From NCBI RefSeq assembly GCF_002000025.1, contig NZ_MUZV01000009.1, positions 62,001 through 126,000 of the forward strand: a stretch of DNA of 64,000 nt. Reading direction: 5' to 3'. This DNA comes from Cognaticolwellia aestuarii. GTDB lineage: Bacteria; Pseudomonadota; Gammaproteobacteria; Enterobacterales; Alteromonadaceae. The notes under the pieces were generated by a model that searched no databases, had not been told where the DNA came from, and was given only the letters and a program-made list of their open reading frames with translations. This document shows, in pieces, positions 37,323 through 45,504 of the stretch (positions are counted from its first letter, which is position 1; every line of letters starts with the position of its first letter). The translations under genes and the position numbers were made by a program.

Positions 37323-38291
37323 ATGAAAAACATTTTTTTATTCGGTGAATGCATGATTGAGTTGATGGCTGCTTCACAAGGTCAGTCATCCAATACCATG
37401 CAACAATCATTTGCTGGAGATGTTTTTAACACTGCTGTGTATTTAAAACGTACTTTTGCCGACGTACAGGTAAATTTAGTCACTGCGGTAGGTAAAGACC
37501 CGTTTAGCCTTGATATGATCCAATATTTTGAAAAAGAAAATATTGGCACTGATTTAGTCTTTAAATCAGCCTCTAAAATTCCTGGCTTATATTCTATTCA
37601 GCTGGATGCACAAGGAGAGCGAAGCTTTACTTACTGGCGAGAAAACTCAGCAGCACGTCAAGTTATGCAACATATTGACGATGCCGCTACTGAGCAGTTA
37701 TCAAAAGGTGATATGTTCTTTTTTTCTGGTATCTCTTTAGCTGTTATTGAGCCCGATGCTAGACCTGCATTTTGGCTTTTAATTGACAAGCTAAAAGCGG
37801 CGGGTGTGCAAATTGTTTTTGATCCTAATTATCGACCTCGCCTGTGGAGCGGTCCTGAAGAGGCGCAAGCACAATTTGCTTTAGCATTACAGAAGTCAGA
37901 CTTATCTTTGCCTGGTGTTGATGATTTTGAGCAGCTATTCGGCATGACCAATGTTGATGAAGTTTATACTTACTGTCAGCCATTTCATGTTAATGAGTTA
38001 GTGATTAAAAACGGTGAACAAAGCATTTTAGTTGTTGTTGATGGCGTCAGCACTGAGTTTGCTATTACCCCTGTAGCAAACGTAGTTGATACCACGTCAG
38101 CTGGTGACTCTTTTAATGGTGTTTACCTTGGTGCGCGTATTGAAGGCTATGAAATTAGTGACGCTATTGCCTTAGCATCTAAAGCCGCGGGGTTTGTTAT
38201 ACAGCACAGAGGTGCTATTACGCCAGCGCAAGAATTTAGTGAATTTATCAACGCTCAGCTTGCCTCTGTGGCAAAATTAAAAAAGGATTAA
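37323..38291 (+). CDS. kdgK: 2-dehydro-3-deoxygluconate kinase
   Basis: The 322-aa protein is a PfkB/ribokinase-family sugar kinase that phosphorylates 2-keto-3-deoxygluconate to KDPG. The N-terminal GECMIELM, the central FDPNYRPRLW and the C-terminal DTTSAGDSFNGVYLGA, with the catalytic Asp and anion hole, are all present. It lies two bases upstream of eda, which uses its product. Confidence 0.94.
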   Translation: MKNIFLFGECMIELMAASQGQSSNTMQQSFAGDVFNTAVYLKRTFADVQVNLVTAVGKDPFSLDMIQYFEKENIGTDLVFKSASKIPGLYSIQLDAQGERSFTYWRENSAARQVMQHIDDAATEQLSKGDMFFFSGISLAVIEPDARPAFWLLIDKLKAAGVQIVFDPNYRPRLWSGPEEAQAQFALALQKSDLSLPGVDDFEQLFGMTNVDEVYTYCQPFHVNELVIKNGEQSILVVVDGVSTEFAITPVANVVDTTSAGDSFNGVYLGARIEGYEISDAIALASKAAGFVIQHRGAITPAQEFSEFINAQLASVAKLKKD

Positions 38292-38293
38292 TT

Positions 38294-38917
38294 ATGACAT
38301 CATTTTCCACCTTGATGGGAAATCAAAAGCTCTTGCCCATTATACAAGCCAGTTCAGTGTCACAAGGACTAGCAATCGGCGAGGCTATGGCTGCAGCAGG
38401 TATTCATTTAGTTGAAGTCGTACTGAGAACCGAAGCATCACTAGATGTTATTAAGGCGCTTAAGCATGAGTTACCGGCCTTGAAAGTAGGGGCAGGTACC
38501 GTGACGGATGCCGATATTTTAAAACAAGCACTTGATGCGGGTAGTGACTTTATTATTACGCCAACAATTTCAAACAACTTGCTGACTCATCTATCTAGTT
38601 GCACCGTTCCTGTGTTACCAGGTGTATCTAATGCTGCTGATATTTTAATGGCGAAAGAATATGGTTATCGAGAGCTGAAGCTTTTTCCTGCTTCGTTATC
38701 TGGCGGTGTCCCATTTTTAAAAGCTATGGCAGCTGTATTTAGTAACATTACTTTTTGTCCAACGGGCGGCATTAATGAAAGTAACCAACAAGCATATTTG
38801 GCATTAAAAAATGTTTTTGCTGTTGGTGGTACTTGGATTGCCTCACCTGATTGGGTTGCTAACCAAGAATGGTTGAAAATAACTCAAGCTTGTAAAGCTG
38901 CACAAGTGATAGCGTAG
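38294..38917 (+). CDS. eda: KDPG / KHG aldolase
   Basis: The 207-aa protein is a class I aldolase splitting KDPG into pyruvate and glyceraldehyde-3-phosphate. The motifs VVLRTEAS (catalytic Glu), VGAGTVTD and KLFPAS (Schiff-base Lys) are all present, and the length matches E. coli Eda (213). It is the last gene of the alginate operon. A long-loop inverted repeat (38949-38995) and a microsatellite follow. Confidence 0.95.
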   Translation: MTSFSTLMGNQKLLPIIQASSVSQGLAIGEAMAAAGIHLVEVVLRTEASLDVIKALKHELPALKVGAGTVTDADILKQALDAGSDFIITPTISNNLLTHLSSCTVPVLPGVSNAADILMAKEYGYRELKLFPASLSGGVPFLKAMAAVFSNITFCPTGGINESNQQAYLALKNVFAVGGTWIASPDWVANQEWLKITQACKAAQVIA

Positions 38918-38948
38918 CTATAAAATAGCTAACAACCCGACCATAAAA

Positions 38949-38995
38949 TTAGCAGTAATTTTGATTGTTAAAATGCATTAAAACATTACTGCTAA
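38949..38995. repeat. Inverted repeat after eda
   Basis: TTAGCAGTAAT (38949-38959) pairs with ATTACTGCTAA (38985-38995) across 25 nt. There is no T tract, so terminator function is uncertain. Confidence 0.6.
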
Positions 38996-38996
38996 A

Positions 38997-39060
38997 TACT
39001 CATACTCATACTCATACTCATACTCATACTCATACTCATACTCATACTCATACTCATACC
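38997..39060. repeat. Hexanucleotide microsatellite (CATACT)n
   Basis: CATACT is repeated nine times without error from 39001 to 39054, flanked by a partial unit on the left and CATACC on the right. It lies between eda and the nap operon, about 270 bp upstream of the FNR box, in no ORF. Such tracts change length by slippage. Confidence 0.97.
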
Positions 39061-39325
39061 TGTTCTTGTTCAGCCAAAAGAGGCTCTGTGAAGTTCACTT
39101 CTTGACGTTATCGAACATTTTATCTCGACATTAGCGTAATTCTCCCCTGATAGTTGGTCTTTTATTTAGACTGAGCTATATAAAGTAATAACTGTTTTTT
39201 TAGAAAAATAAATAATAAACAACAAGAAGCTAGCTATTTAATTAAACGGTATAGCTCATGAATTTAGTGTCGTTTTATTAACCCTTACATGAGTTATGGT
39301 TTTCTTGAGTTAGTGCTTGCCAAAC

Positions 39326-39339
39326 TTGATTTGCATCAA
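39326..39339 (+). promoter_or_regulatory. FNR box of the nap operon
   Basis: TTGATTTGCATCAA is a perfect FNR consensus (TTGAT-N4-ATCAA). A -10-like TAGTAT at 39359-39364 gives a start near 39371, with the box centre at about -39, close to the class II position. This fits anaerobic induction of periplasmic nitrate reductase. Confidence 0.85.
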
Positions 39340-39384
39340 CAAAGTAAATAGTGATGTGTAGTATTGTTGGTACATGGCAATTAC

Positions 39385-39400
39385 TGTGACAAATGTCACT
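39385..39400 (+). promoter_or_regulatory. CRP-like palindrome in front of napF
   Basis: TGTGACAAATGTCACT matches the CRP consensus TGTGA-N6-TCACA at nine of ten fixed positions. It lies 37 bp before the napF start and downstream of the predicted FNR-dependent start, where a bound protein would more likely repress or serve a second promoter. Confidence 0.6.
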
Positions 39401-39436
39401 TTACTGTCGCTTTTTATGTTGATGTTGTAGGAATTT

Positions 39437-39955
39437 ATGGTTGATTTAAGTCGTCGCAACTTTATGCGAGCTAAAAAGGTTTCATCGCCACCAGCGATTA
39501 GATTACCGTGGACTGCTGATGAGGCATTGTTCACTAGAGGCTGTACACAATGTGGTGACTGCATAAGTGCCTGTGAAGAAAATATTATTATTAAAGGCGA
39601 TGGCGGCTTTCCTGAAATCAACTTTTCTGCTGGCGAATGTAGCTTTTGTCAAGCCTGTGTTAAGTCCTGTAAAGAACCATTATTCAATTCATTAGATACC
39701 TTACCTTGGCAGCTAGATATTGAAATTCAATCTAACTGCTTAGCTAAGAAACAAATCCATTGTCAAATATGTCAAGACAGCTGTGAACCTGAGGCTATTG
39801 TTTTTAAATATCTACACGGGAGCGTACCTCAGCCTGAAATTACATTAGAAGATTGTACTAGCTGTGGGGCTTGTGTAGCAGTTTGCCCTGAATCAGCAAT
39901 TAACTTGTCTGTATCGAGACAGTCAACATCCTATTTAGGAGCAAACAATGAGTGA
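39437..39955 (+). CDS. napF: Ferredoxin-type protein NapF
   Basis: The 172-aa cytoplasmic iron-sulfur protein has four cysteine clusters: CTQCGDCISAC, CSFCQACVKSC, CQICQDSC and CTSCGACVAVC, as in NapF, which helps load iron-sulfur or molybdenum cofactor into NapA before export. AGGAA precedes the ATG. It is the first gene of the nap operon, and its last codons overlap the following small membrane gene by eight bases. Confidence 0.93.
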   Translation: MVDLSRRNFMRAKKVSSPPAIRLPWTADEALFTRGCTQCGDCISACEENIIIKGDGGFPEINFSAGECSFCQACVKSCKEPLFNSLDTLPWQLDIEIQSNCLAKKQIHCQICQDSCEPEAIVFKYLHGSVPQPEITLEDCTSCGACVAVCPESAINLSVSRQSTSYLGANNE

Positions 39956-40085
39956 TTTAGAGCAATTAATATGGAATGTTTTGGGATATACCTCAATGCC
40001 CTTCATATTTCTATTCGGTTTTATTGCAACAGCGTTAGTCGCAGTTGTTATTTTAAAAATATTTGGTGCAAAACCAAAAAACTAA
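39948..40085 (+). CDS. Small single-helix membrane protein in the nap operon (NapE-like position)
   Basis: This 45-codon gene starts inside the last codons of napF behind TTAGGAGC, a strong ribosome binding site. The product has one membrane helix (about 16-40: SMPFIFLFGFIATALVAVVIL) and a basic tail (GAKPKN). Position and topology fit NapE, a small membrane protein of unknown role in nap operons, but the residues differ from the NapE sequences I remember, so I leave the symbol empty. Confidence 0.75.
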   Translation: MSDLEQLIWNVLGYTSMPFIFLFGFIATALVAVVILKIFGAKPKN

Positions 40086-40115
40086 TACTGAAGCTGATCA
40101 GTAAGAGGGGAGAAA

Positions 40116-40418
40116 ATGATTAACCTTTTAGAAGAAAGCCCAGTAAATATAGCTGGGGTTATGTTCATGGCTTATCCTGAAAAAGCGGATAAAGTGGCTG
40201 ATGAACTACAAGCATTCCCAGGCGCAGAGATACATGCAAAAGGCGAAAATGGCAGTTTAGTGTTTACTGTTGAAGGGCTTGAAGGCGAAACCAATCAAGC
40301 AAAACGTATTATTGATACCATTACCGATATGAGTAAAGTGTCAGGTGTAATTTCATCGTCACTTATATTCCATCATAACGATGCAGGTTTAGTGCAACAT
40401 CAGGGGAAAAAACTATGA
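40116..40418 (+). CDS. napD: NapA chaperone NapD
   Basis: The 100-aa cytoplasmic protein has the ferredoxin-like fold pattern of NapD ([31 protein letters not shown] ... GSLVFTVEG). NapD binds the twin-arginine signal of NapA and holds it until cofactor is inserted. GAGGGGAG precedes the start. Its stop overlaps napA by four bases, as expected for a chaperone-client pair. Confidence 0.93.
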   Translation: MINLLEESPVNIAGVMFMAYPEKADKVADELQAFPGAEIHAKGENGSLVFTVEGLEGETNQAKRIIDTITDMSKVSGVISSSLIFHHNDAGLVQHQGKKL

Positions 40419-42904
40419 CTTTAACTCGACGTGACTTTATTAAAGCTAACGCGGTTGCAGCAACTGCCGTTGCTGCGGGGGTTGCCGTGCCTGCATCAGC
40501 AGCAAATTTAATTACTAAGTCATCAGAAAGCGCAATAAAATGGGATAAAGCACCGTGCCGATTTTGTGGCACCGGCTGTAGTGTTTTAGTGGGCACTCAA
40601 CACGGTAAAGTAGTCGCAACACAAGGGGATCCTGAAGCCGAAGTGAATAAAGGCTTGAATTGTATTAAAGGCTATTTTTTATCAAAAATTATGTATGGTA
40701 AAGACCGCTTAACGCAGCCCTTATTGCGAATGACCGATGGTGAATTTGATAAAGAAGGTGAATTTGCGCCTGTTAGCTGGGATAAAGCTTTTGATGTGAT
40801 GGCTGACAAGTTTAAAGCGGCGATTAAGAAAAAAGGCCCTACTTCTGTCGGTATGTTTGGCTCAGGTCAATGGACCGTTTGGGAAGGTTATGCCGCTTCG
40901 AAATTAATGAAAGCGGGTTTTTTAAGTAACAATATTGACCCTAATGCGCGTCACTGTATGGCATCTGCTGTGGGTGGTTTTATGCGTACCTTTGGTATCG
41001 ATGAGCCAATGGGGTGTTATGATGATTTAGAGCATGCCGATGCCTTTGTACTTTGGGGCTCTAATATGGCTGAAATGCATCCTATTTTATGGTCACGATT
41101 AACCGACCGTCGCTTAAGTTCGCCGCATGTAAAAGTTAATGTTTTATCGACATACAAGCATCGTAGTTTTGAGCTTGCTGATAATGGTATGATTTTTACT
41201 CCACAAACTGATTTAGCCATTTTGAACTTCATCGCTAATTACATTATTGAAAACAATGCTGTTAATGAAGACTTCATGAAAAAGCATGTCAATGTTCGTG
41301 AAGGTGTGACTGATATTGGTTATGGTTTACGTCCTACGCACCCGTTAGAAAAAGCCGCAAAAAATGCTGGCTCAGGTGCTTCTAAACCGATGACATTTGA
41401 AGCTTATGCCAAATTTGTCAGTACTTATACGGTTGAGTACGTTTCTAAGTTATCGGGTGTGCCAGAAGCTAACCTAATTGAAATGGCAAAACTGTATGCT
41501 GATCCTAAAGTAAAAGTTACTTCGTTTTGGACTATGGGCTTTAACCAACATACTCGCGGTGTTTGGGCTAACAACTTAATGTATAACGTACATTTGTTAA
41601 CCGGAAAGATCTCTGAAGCAGGCAATAGCCCATTTTCATTAACCGGACAACCTTCAGCATGTGGTACCGCACGTGAGGTGGGTACTTTCTCTCATCGTTT
41701 ACCTGCTGATTTAGTGGTGAAAAATCCTGAGCATAGAGCTATTGCTGAAAAAATATGGCAACTGCCTGAAGGCACTATTCCACCTAAACCAGGTTACCAT
41801 GCTGTGCTACAAAACCGCATGCTAAAAGACGGTAAGCTCAACGCTTATTGGGTGATGTGTAATAACAATATGCAAGCGGCTGCGAACATTAATGAAGAAG
41901 CCATTCCGGGTTATCGTAATCCTGAAAACTTTATTGTAGTGTCAGACCCGTACCCAACCGTGACCGCACAAGCCGCTGATTTGATTTTACCTACGGCTAT
42001 GTGGGTAGAAAAAGAAGGTGCTTATGGTAACGCTGAGCGCCGGACACAATTTTGGCATCAACAAGTGAGTGCGCCAGGCGAAGCGCGCTCTGATTTGTGG
42101 CAATTGGTTGAATTCTCGAAACGTTTTAAAGTTGAAGAAGTCTGGCCTGAAGAGCTCATTGCTAAGCAGCCTGAACTTCGCGGAAAAACCTTGTTTGACG
42201 TGCTGTATGCGAATGGCAAAGTCAATAAGTTTCCTTTGTCCCAATCCAAAGGCGATACCAATTTTGAAGCTGATGCCTTTGGGTTCTATATTCAAAAAGG
42301 TTTATTCGAAGAGTATGCTGAGTTTGGTCGCGGCCATGGCCATGACCTCGCTCCTTTTGATCGCTATCATGAAGAACGCGGCTTAAGATGGCCTGTGGTC
42401 AACGGTAAAGAAACTAAATGGCGCTTTAGAGAAGGTCATGACCCTTATGTTGCAAAGGGCAGCGAAGTGCAGTTCTATGGTAAAAAAGATAACAAAGCGA
42501 TTATTTTTGCACTGCCTTATGAACCTGCAGCTGAATCACCAGATGAAGAATATAATTTATGGCTAAGTACCGGCCGAGTACTTGAGCATTGGCATTCAGG
42601 TTCGATGACAGCGCGTGTTCCTGAGCTTCATAAAGCTTTTCCTGATGCTGTGATTTTCATGCACCCTGATGATGCTAGAGAACGAGGTTTACGCCGTGGC
42701 GATAAAGTATTAATGGCATCGCGTCGAGGTGAGGTTGAATCGCGTGTTGAAACTAGGGGTCGTAACCGTCCGCCGAAAGGTTTGGTATTTATGCCTTGGT
42801 TTGATGCTAAGCAACTTGTGAATAAACTGACACTCGATGCTACTGATCCATTGTCAAAAGAAACTGATTATAAAAAATGTGCCGTTAAAGTAACGAAGGC
42901 TTAA
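40415..42904 (+). CDS. napA: Periplasmic nitrate reductase catalytic subunit
   Basis: The 829-aa molybdoenzyme reduces nitrate to nitrite in the periplasm. It has a twin-arginine signal ([19 protein letters not shown]), a [4Fe-4S] site at Cys48, 51, 55 and 83 ([11 protein letters not shown]) and the molybdenum-ligand Cys181 in [12 protein letters not shown]. The C-terminal dinucleotide-binding domain ([19 protein letters not shown]) is intact, and the length matches E. coli NapA (828). Confidence 0.97.
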   Translation: MTLTRRDFIKANAVAATAVAAGVAVPASAANLITKSSESAIKWDKAPCRFCGTGCSVLVGTQHGKVVATQGDPEAEVNKGLNCIKGYFLSKIMYGKDRLTQPLLRMTDGEFDKEGEFAPVSWDKAFDVMADKFKAAIKKKGPTSVGMFGSGQWTVWEGYAASKLMKAGFLSNNIDPNARHCMASAVGGFMRTFGIDEPMGCYDDLEHADAFVLWGSNMAEMHPILWSRLTDRRLSSPHVKVNVLSTYKHRSFELADNGMIFTPQTDLAILNFIANYIIENNAVNEDFMKKHVNVREGVTDIGYGLRPTHPLEKAAKNAGSGASKPMTFEAYAKFVSTYTVEYVSKLSGVPEANLIEMAKLYADPKVKVTSFWTMGFNQHTRGVWANNLMYNVHLLTGKISEAGNSPFSLTGQPSACGTAREVGTFSHRLPADLVVKNPEHRAIAEKIWQLPEGTIPPKPGYHAVLQNRMLKDGKLNAYWVMCNNNMQAAANINEEAIPGYRNPENFIVVSDPYPTVTAQAADLILPTAMWVEKEGAYGNAERRTQFWHQQVSAPGEARSDLWQLVEFSKRFKVEEVWPEELIAKQPELRGKTLFDVLYANGKVNKFPLSQSKGDTNFEADAFGFYIQKGLFEEYAEFGRGHGHDLAPFDRYHEERGLRWPVVNGKETKWRFREGHDPYVAKGSEVQFYGKKDNKAIIFALPYEPAAESPDEEYNLWLSTGRVLEHWHSGSMTARVPELHKAFPDAVIFMHPDDARERGLRRGDKVLMASRRGEVESRVETRGRNRPPKGLVFMPWFDAKQLVNKLTLDATDPLSKETDYKKCAVKVTKA

Positions 42905-42917
42905 TGTTGATAAATTT

Positions 42918-42947
42918 ACGCATTGATAACAGCGATTATCAATGCGT
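42918..42947 (+). promoter_or_regulatory. Intercistronic hairpin between napA and napB
   Basis: ACGCATTGATAA (42918-42929) pairs perfectly with TTATCAATGCGT (42936-42947) around a 6-nt loop. No T tract follows. It could stabilise the napA 3' end or set the napB level. It contains the first in-frame ATG (42942), which argues for the napB start at 42960. Confidence 0.7.
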
Positions 42948-42959
42948 GGGAGAGTTAAA

Positions 42960-43418
42960 ATGAAATTATTATCTTTATTCGTTGCCGTTGTCGCCTTTGC
43001 TGTTACGGTGAATGTCATCGCGCAAGAAACGGTAAACCCTGGTGGCTTAGCGACTATTCGTGGTGCCTCAAATATTGATGAAACACGTCCTGCTGAAAAG
43101 CTCAAGCGTGTCATCAAGGATAAAAATCCAATCGCGCGTAACTATGTGCATCAACCGCCGGTTGTACCACATCAAACACGCGGTTATCGCGTTGATTTAA
43201 ATAGTAATAAGTGTTTAAGCTGTCATAGTTGGAAGCATGCAGCACAAACAGGAGCAACTAAAATCAGCTTAACGCATTTTGAAACTCGTGACGGTAAAAC
43301 TTTGTCAGATGTTTCTCCACGTCGTTATTTTTGTTCGCAGTGCCATGTGACACAAGCTGATGCCGCACCATTAGTTGAGAATACCTTTGAACCGGTTGAA
43401 TCATTAGGTAATGAGTAA
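42960..43418 (+). CDS. napB: Dihaem cytochrome c subunit NapB
   Basis: The 152-aa periplasmic protein has a signal peptide ([23 protein letters not shown]) and two c-type haem motifs, CLSCH and CSQCH, with distal His residues ([10 protein letters not shown]). It passes electrons from NapC to NapA. I place the start at ATG 42960, behind GGGAGAG, rather than at 42942 inside a hairpin. Confidence 0.94.
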   Translation: MKLLSLFVAVVAFAVTVNVIAQETVNPGGLATIRGASNIDETRPAEKLKRVIKDKNPIARNYVHQPPVVPHQTRGYRVDLNSNKCLSCHSWKHAAQTGATKISLTHFETRDGKTLSDVSPRRYFCSQCHVTQADAAPLVENTFEPVESLGNE

Positions 43419-43444
43419 ACCGCAGCGATATTAAGGGGTATAAA

Positions 43445-44020
43445 ATGCTTAAAAATTTATGGACGTTTTTAACATCACCAAGCAGTGCAGCCATGTGGTT
43501 TATTTTAGCTATAGGGTTTGCCGGTGGTATTATTTTCTGGGGTGGTTTTAATACTGCGCTAGAAGTCACCAATACAGAAGAGTTTTGTATTGGTTGTCAT
43601 GAAATGCAAGATAATGTGTATGAAGAGTACCGTGAAACTATTCACTATGCCAATCGCTCGGGTGTACGTGCAACCTGTCCTGATTGCCATGTGCCTAAAA
43701 AATGGACCGATAAAATTGTCCGTAAAATTGCTGCCAGTAAAGAAGTCTGGGGTATGTTAACCGGTGTTATCGACACGCGCGAAGAGTTTGTTGATCATCG
43801 CCGCTCTATGGCCGAGCGAGAATGGAAACGGATGAAAGAAAATGACTCTCTAGAGTGTCGTAACTGTCATAACTTTGAATACATGGACTTTTCTGAACAA
43901 GGTAATCGCAGTGTGAAAATGCATTCTGATGCTTTAGCCTCAGGTGAAAAAACCTGTATCGACTGTCATAAAGGTATTGCCCATGAATTACCAGATATGA
44001 AAGGTGTGGAAAACTGGTAA
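43445..44020 (+). CDS. napC: Tetrahaem quinol dehydrogenase NapC
   Basis: The 191-aa NapC/NirT protein is anchored by one N-terminal helix (about 15-37) and carries four haem motifs: CIGCH (48-52), CPDCH (78-82), CRNCH and CIDCH. It oxidises membrane quinol and reduces NapB. No napG or napH follows, so NapC appears to be the only quinol link in this operon. AAGGGG precedes the ATG and a strong terminator follows. Confidence 0.95.
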   Translation: MLKNLWTFLTSPSSAAMWFILAIGFAGGIIFWGGFNTALEVTNTEEFCIGCHEMQDNVYEEYRETIHYANRSGVRATCPDCHVPKKWTDKIVRKIAASKEVWGMLTGVIDTREEFVDHRRSMAEREWKRMKENDSLECRNCHNFEYMDFSEQGNRSVKMHSDALASGEKTCIDCHKGIAHELPDMKGVENW

Positions 44021-44062
44021 TTGTTTGCAAGCAATGGATAAATATTCTCTAGCGTAAAATGT

Positions 44063-44090
44063 AAAAAGCAAACCACTAGGTTTGCTTTTT
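44063..44090. terminator. Terminator after napC, bidirectional
   Basis: AAAAAGCAAACC (44063-44074) pairs with GGTTTGCTTTTT (44079-44090) around ACTA, with T tracts on both strands. It ends the nap operon and probably also the convergent holD-rimI unit. Confidence 0.9.
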
Positions 44091-44249
44091 TATTTTAACA
44101 ACGCGGCGCTAACTGCGAGTTTTTGCACAACTTCAACTATGGTATCTATGTCAGACAAACGCAGTAGCAGCAGATCACTTTGTTAAAAATTTAAAAGTAA
44201 CCTGAGATCATGTTTTGGGCTTTAAACCAAGATGGCCTAACTAGGTGTG

Positions 44250-44711
44250 TTAGAGTTTTTTTGACATCACGATAGCGTCTTCATAGCCAAAACCGCTATT
44301 ACTTGGGTAATAACCTGTTCTACGTGATATCTCGCTAAAACCATGATTGATATAGAGCATTTGTGCACTGATGTTTTTTGCACGTACTTCTAAAAAAATG
44401 CTTTGTGTTGAACGTTCTTTACAGCCTTGGAAGAATTGCAGCAGTAGCGCTTTGCCATAACCTTTACCTTGCTGTGCAGGAGCAACACAAATGTCCATCA
44501 AGGTGGATTCACCAGCAACATACTCACCGACATAAAAGCCGACAATGGTATTATCAACTGTGAGGTAATCACCAAAGTATCGGCCATCAATACAACTACG
44601 AAAGGTTTTTTCACTCCACGGGTGTGGGTGGCAAGCCAATTCAATAGCCATGAGTTGTTCAACAATATCTTGATTTATTGGGCTAAATTCAGTGCTATTT
44701 GCCTGGTTCAT
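44250..44711 (-). CDS. rimI: Ribosomal protein S18 alanine N-acetyltransferase
   Basis: The protein is a GNAT acetyltransferase with the acetyl-CoA motif QQGKGYGKALL and the RimI features HPWSEKTF, FLEVRAKNISAQMLYINHGF and GRRTGYYP-like RRTGYYPSNSG. RimI acetylates the N-terminus of ribosomal protein S18. I choose ATG 44711 (153 aa) because it overlaps the holD stop as ATGA; an earlier Met at 44741 would overlap holD by over 30 bases. Confidence 0.92.
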   Translation of the reverse strand: MNQANSTEFSPINQDIVEQLMAIELACHPHPWSEKTFRSCIDGRYFGDYLTVDNTIVGFYVGEYVAGESTLMDICVAPAQQGKGYGKALLLQFFQGCKERSTQSIFLEVRAKNISAQMLYINHGFSEISRRTGYYPSNSGFGYEDAIVMSKKL

Positions 44712-45145
44712 AGTGAGCTTAATGGTCCTATTGATTGCCATAAGGCCTTTTTAAGTGCTGGCGAATTGGCAAGAGTGGTTAAATCTGGCGTTTTTAAACA
44801 GTTATGTTGAAATTCGATACGGTTGTTATCAGTGAATTGCCAGTTAATAATCCCTAAATCTAGCTGATTTTGTTTAACCGTTAAATCAGCATAACTGACC
44901 CCTAAGCAACGTATCACATCATTAAATAACGGTAACTTAAATAAGCTTTCGAGATCATAACTGATCGACTTTACATTAGATGATTGCTGTGGCGCAGATG
45001 AGGTTGCTTCGGTCGTGGATTTATCCGCTAAGGTCTTGTTAGAAATATCAGCTTGGCTTAAATTAAGATTAGATAAATCACGTCTTTGCCAAACGGTAAT
45101 ACCCATGGCTTGTAATAAATCAAATTGTCTTTTGCTAATGCTCAT
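44708..45145 (-). CDS. holD: DNA polymerase III psi subunit
   Basis: The 145-aa protein starts MSISKRQFDLLQAMGITVWQRR, which matches the conserved HolD N-terminus that binds the chi subunit. A Ser/Thr-rich linker (about 40-65) separates it from the C-terminal domain. Psi joins chi to the clamp loader. The adjacent rimI, as in E. coli, supports the call. Confidence 0.88.
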   Translation of the reverse strand: MSISKRQFDLLQAMGITVWQRRDLSNLNLSQADISNKTLADKSTTEATSSAPQQSSNVKSISYDLESLFKLPLFNDVIRCLGVSYADLTVKQNQLDLGIINWQFTDNNRIEFQHNCLKTPDLTTLANSPALKKALWQSIGPLSSL

Positions 45146-45260
45146 ATTATTTTAGCTATGTTTAAAACTCGTTATTATCATGACAGAGTTTTTAGTTAGG
45201 ACAAACTAGAATTTATTAATATTTGAGAAATAACATTGCTGTGTTATTTAAAGAAGAAAA

Positions 45261-45337
45261 TGGCAGGGGTGGAGAGATTCGAACTCCCAACCGTCGGTTT
45301 TGGAGACCGCTGTTCTACCAATTGGAACTACACCCCT
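45261..45337 (-). tRNA. tRNA-Trp (CCA anticodon)
   Basis: On the minus strand the 77-nt sequence folds with acceptor AGGGGTG/CACCCCT, a D arm with GTTC/GAAC, an anticodon stem with loop CTCCAAA (anticodon CCA) and a T arm with GTTCGAATC. The 3' CCA is encoded. It lies alone between aceK and holD. Confidence 0.96.
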
Positions 45338-45504
45338 GCAACAGATTCGAATTATACTGATGCCAAGCTAAAGGTAAAGAACAAATTTAAAATAAATGAC
45401 TGTTCGGCTAAATAAGCAGCATACTGTTCTTTTTTTAACTTTTAAAGCTGATTTTTTGCTTATTTATTCACCATAACTAACTTTAAAGTAAAGTTATAAG
45501 GTTG

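Noticed and set aside
39001-39060. Possible CRISPR array
   Set aside because: The units are 6 bp and contiguous with no spacers, so this is a microsatellite.
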